Notes under the pieces: model-generated
What the model was told of the DNA's origin: nothing
Database searches by the model: none
The model's input: only the letters and a program-made list of their open reading frames with translations
Part shown: positions 14,079 through 14,712 of the stretch, piece after piece
Position numbering within the stretch: the stretch's first letter is position 1
Layout of the letters: each line of letters begins with the position of its first letter
Translations under genes and position numbers: made by a program
Assembly (NCBI GenBank): GCA_018382295.1
Contig: JAGZQF010000038.1
Coordinates: forward strand, 1-14,712
Direction of reading: 5' to 3'
Source of the DNA: Collinsella sp.
GTDB lineage: Bacteria; Actinomycetota; Coriobacteriia; Coriobacteriales; Coriobacteriaceae
Length of the DNA stretch: 14,712 bases

Positions 14079-14558
14079 TTACTTTTCCTGAATCTGCTTA
14101 CCGCAGAGATGCTCGATCGTAATCTCGTAGAGCTGGACGCCCTTGATGTCTTTGGCGATTTCCTCTTCGACTTCCTCGGCGGAAGGGTAGTACTTAAGGG
14201 CGAGCTGGCGGACTTTGTCTTCGATAAACGCGGGGGTGTCATTCGCCAGGCGACAGCGGCCAAAGACCACGGTACTCATAACGTAGGGAGCCCAGTCACC
14301 GTCCTGGTACCACTCGTTGCCGTAAACGGTAAAGCAGACCTTGTCATCGCGCTTGAGTGCGTCGACCTTGTGGCCAGCTTTGGCGCCATGGAAATAAATC
14401 TTGTCGTGCTCGGTGTCAAAGAAGTAGTTGACGGGAATGGCGTACGGGTAGCCGTCGTCGCCGTTGACGGCAAAGACGCCGCGCTTGCAGGTAGCGAGCA
14501 GTTCGCGCGCTTCCTCGTCGGTGATGGCGCGTTTCTTTCGACGTAAGGGCCTAAACAT
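14079..14558 (-). CDS. Nim-like pyridoxamine 5'-phosphate oxidase-fold flavoprotein
   Basis: This 159-residue protein has the split-barrel flavin-binding fold of the pyridoxamine-phosphate-oxidase superfamily, closest by eye to the NimA/putative nitroimidazole-reductase group. Order: basic N-terminus, ITDEEARELLATCKRGVFAVNGDDGYPYAIPVNYFFD, the cofactor segment KIYFHGAKAGHKVDALKRDDKVCFTV, then STVVFGRCRL and a C-terminal helix plus strand VQLYEITIEHLCGK. Members bind FMN or haem and reduce small molecules; nitroimidazole resistance is known only for some, so it should not be assumed here. Start ATG 14558 has AGGA eight bases upstream; an earlier Met in the frame (14597) would fall just after the -10 box. 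It has its own promoter (14600-14628) overlapped by a Fur-like palindrome, and converges on the kinase operon. Confidence 0.88.
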   Translation of the reverse strand: MFRPLRRKKRAITDEEARELLATCKRGVFAVNGDDGYPYAIPVNYFFDTEHDKIYFHGAKAGHKVDALKRDDKVCFTVYGNEWYQDGDWAPYVMSTVVFGRCRLANDTPAFIEDKVRQLALKYYPSAEEVEEEIAKDIKGVQLYEITIEHLCGKQIQEK

Positions 14559-14599
14559 CGTTGGCTTCCTTTCTGGTCGTGCGTGGTGGTTGAGCACAA

Positions 14600-14628
14600 A
14601 CTATAGCGAAACGGAGGTTGATTTTCAA
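14600..14628 (-). promoter_or_regulatory. Sigma70-type promoter of the Nim-like gene
   Basis: On the - strand TTGAAA (14623-14628), a 17-base spacer and TATAGT (14600-14605) make a near-consensus promoter. It leaves a 5' leader of about 35 bases before the start at 14558. Confidence 0.7.
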
Positions 14629-14635
14629 TCTCAAC
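14617..14635. promoter_or_regulatory. Imperfect palindrome over the -35, Fur-like
   Basis: GTTGATTTTCAATCTCAAC is a 9-1-9 imperfect palindrome (seven of nine positions symmetric). It covers the -35 hexamer of the Nim-like gene promoter. Its inner 15 bases agree with the Fur 7-1-7 consensus at about 10 of 14 positions by eye. It is a repressor-site candidate; the protein that would bind it is not known. Confidence 0.3.
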
Positions 14636-14712
14636 GCAACAGCCTGAACGGACCCCGCGTTTCCGCAGCTAGCGCAACGCGGAAATAGCTCCCGGCACCT
14701 GGCCATCACTTC
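14636..14712. other. Non-coding end of the window
   Basis: I see no gene in this stretch. It contains two overlapping and mutually exclusive 7-bp hairpins: CCGCGTT/AACGCGG (14655-14661 with 14676-14682) and TTTCCGC/GCGGAAA (14660-14666 with 14679-14685). It may be the terminator or leader of a gene outside the window. Confidence 0.3.

Noticed and set aside
14636..14712. Possible tRNA or other RNA gene at the right edge
   Set aside because: Only short competing hairpins are present; no cloverleaf or conserved T-loop could be drawn on either strand.

Overview
The window looks like a chromosomal segment of a high-GC Gram-positive gut actinobacterium. Coriobacteriia, and Collinsella in particular, is my best guess. 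I infer this from base composition, codon use and the set of gene families; there is no rRNA or marker gene here to prove it. I see no CRISPR array, tRNA, rRNA, transposase or phage gene.

Left part (1-6245, all + strand): a magnesium-transport-type cluster. It holds a divergent and apparently 5'-broken P-type ATPase (143-2530) and, 9 bases later, an OmpR/PhoB-type winged-helix regulator with no receiver domain (2540-3022). A strong intrinsic terminator or attenuator follows (3088-3140), then a structured leader of about 150 bases. Next come an intact MgtA-type P3B ATPase of 922 residues (3293-6061) and a 51-residue single-pass membrane protein (6090-6245). The first ATPase is a paralogue of the second. 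Its open frame continues upstream past an in-frame TAA at 80-82 into sequence that still resembles an MgtA N-terminus, so it may be a nonsense-interrupted gene.

Middle part (6246-9480): a tRNA-dihydrouridine synthase gene (6353-7306) is bracketed by three long, near-perfect inverted repeats (6301-6333, 7312-7359, 7375-7429) that probably belong to dispersed palindromic families. Converging on it are a small CPYC glutaredoxin (7477-7722, -) and a fused XRE-HTH / zinc-ribbon / TipAS regulator (7834-8601, -). The last TipAS helix of that regulator lies just beyond a TGA, in the same frame. A divergent promoter region with two palindromes separates it from trmO (8743-9480, +), the tRNA t6A37 methyltransferase, which may be read from a leaderless message.

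Right part (9592-14712): a MalY/PatB-type PLP C-S lyase/aminotransferase (9592-10806) is followed by a two-gene signalling operon. That operon is a solute-binding lipoprotein without any transporter (10951-11820), overlapping by four bases a membrane hybrid histidine kinase with a Cache-like sensor and a C-terminal receiver (11817-14009). The pair suggests a two-piece sensor in which the lipoprotein reports a small ligand to the kinase. A 17-bp bidirectional terminator separates it from a convergent Nim-like flavin/pyridoxamine-oxidase-fold protein (14079-14558, -). That gene has a textbook promoter overlapped by a Fur-like palindrome.

The points most worth a second look are the lipoprotein/hybrid-kinase pair, the TGA-split TipAS regulator, and the magnesium-type cluster with its receiverless regulator, switch-like leader and tiny membrane protein.
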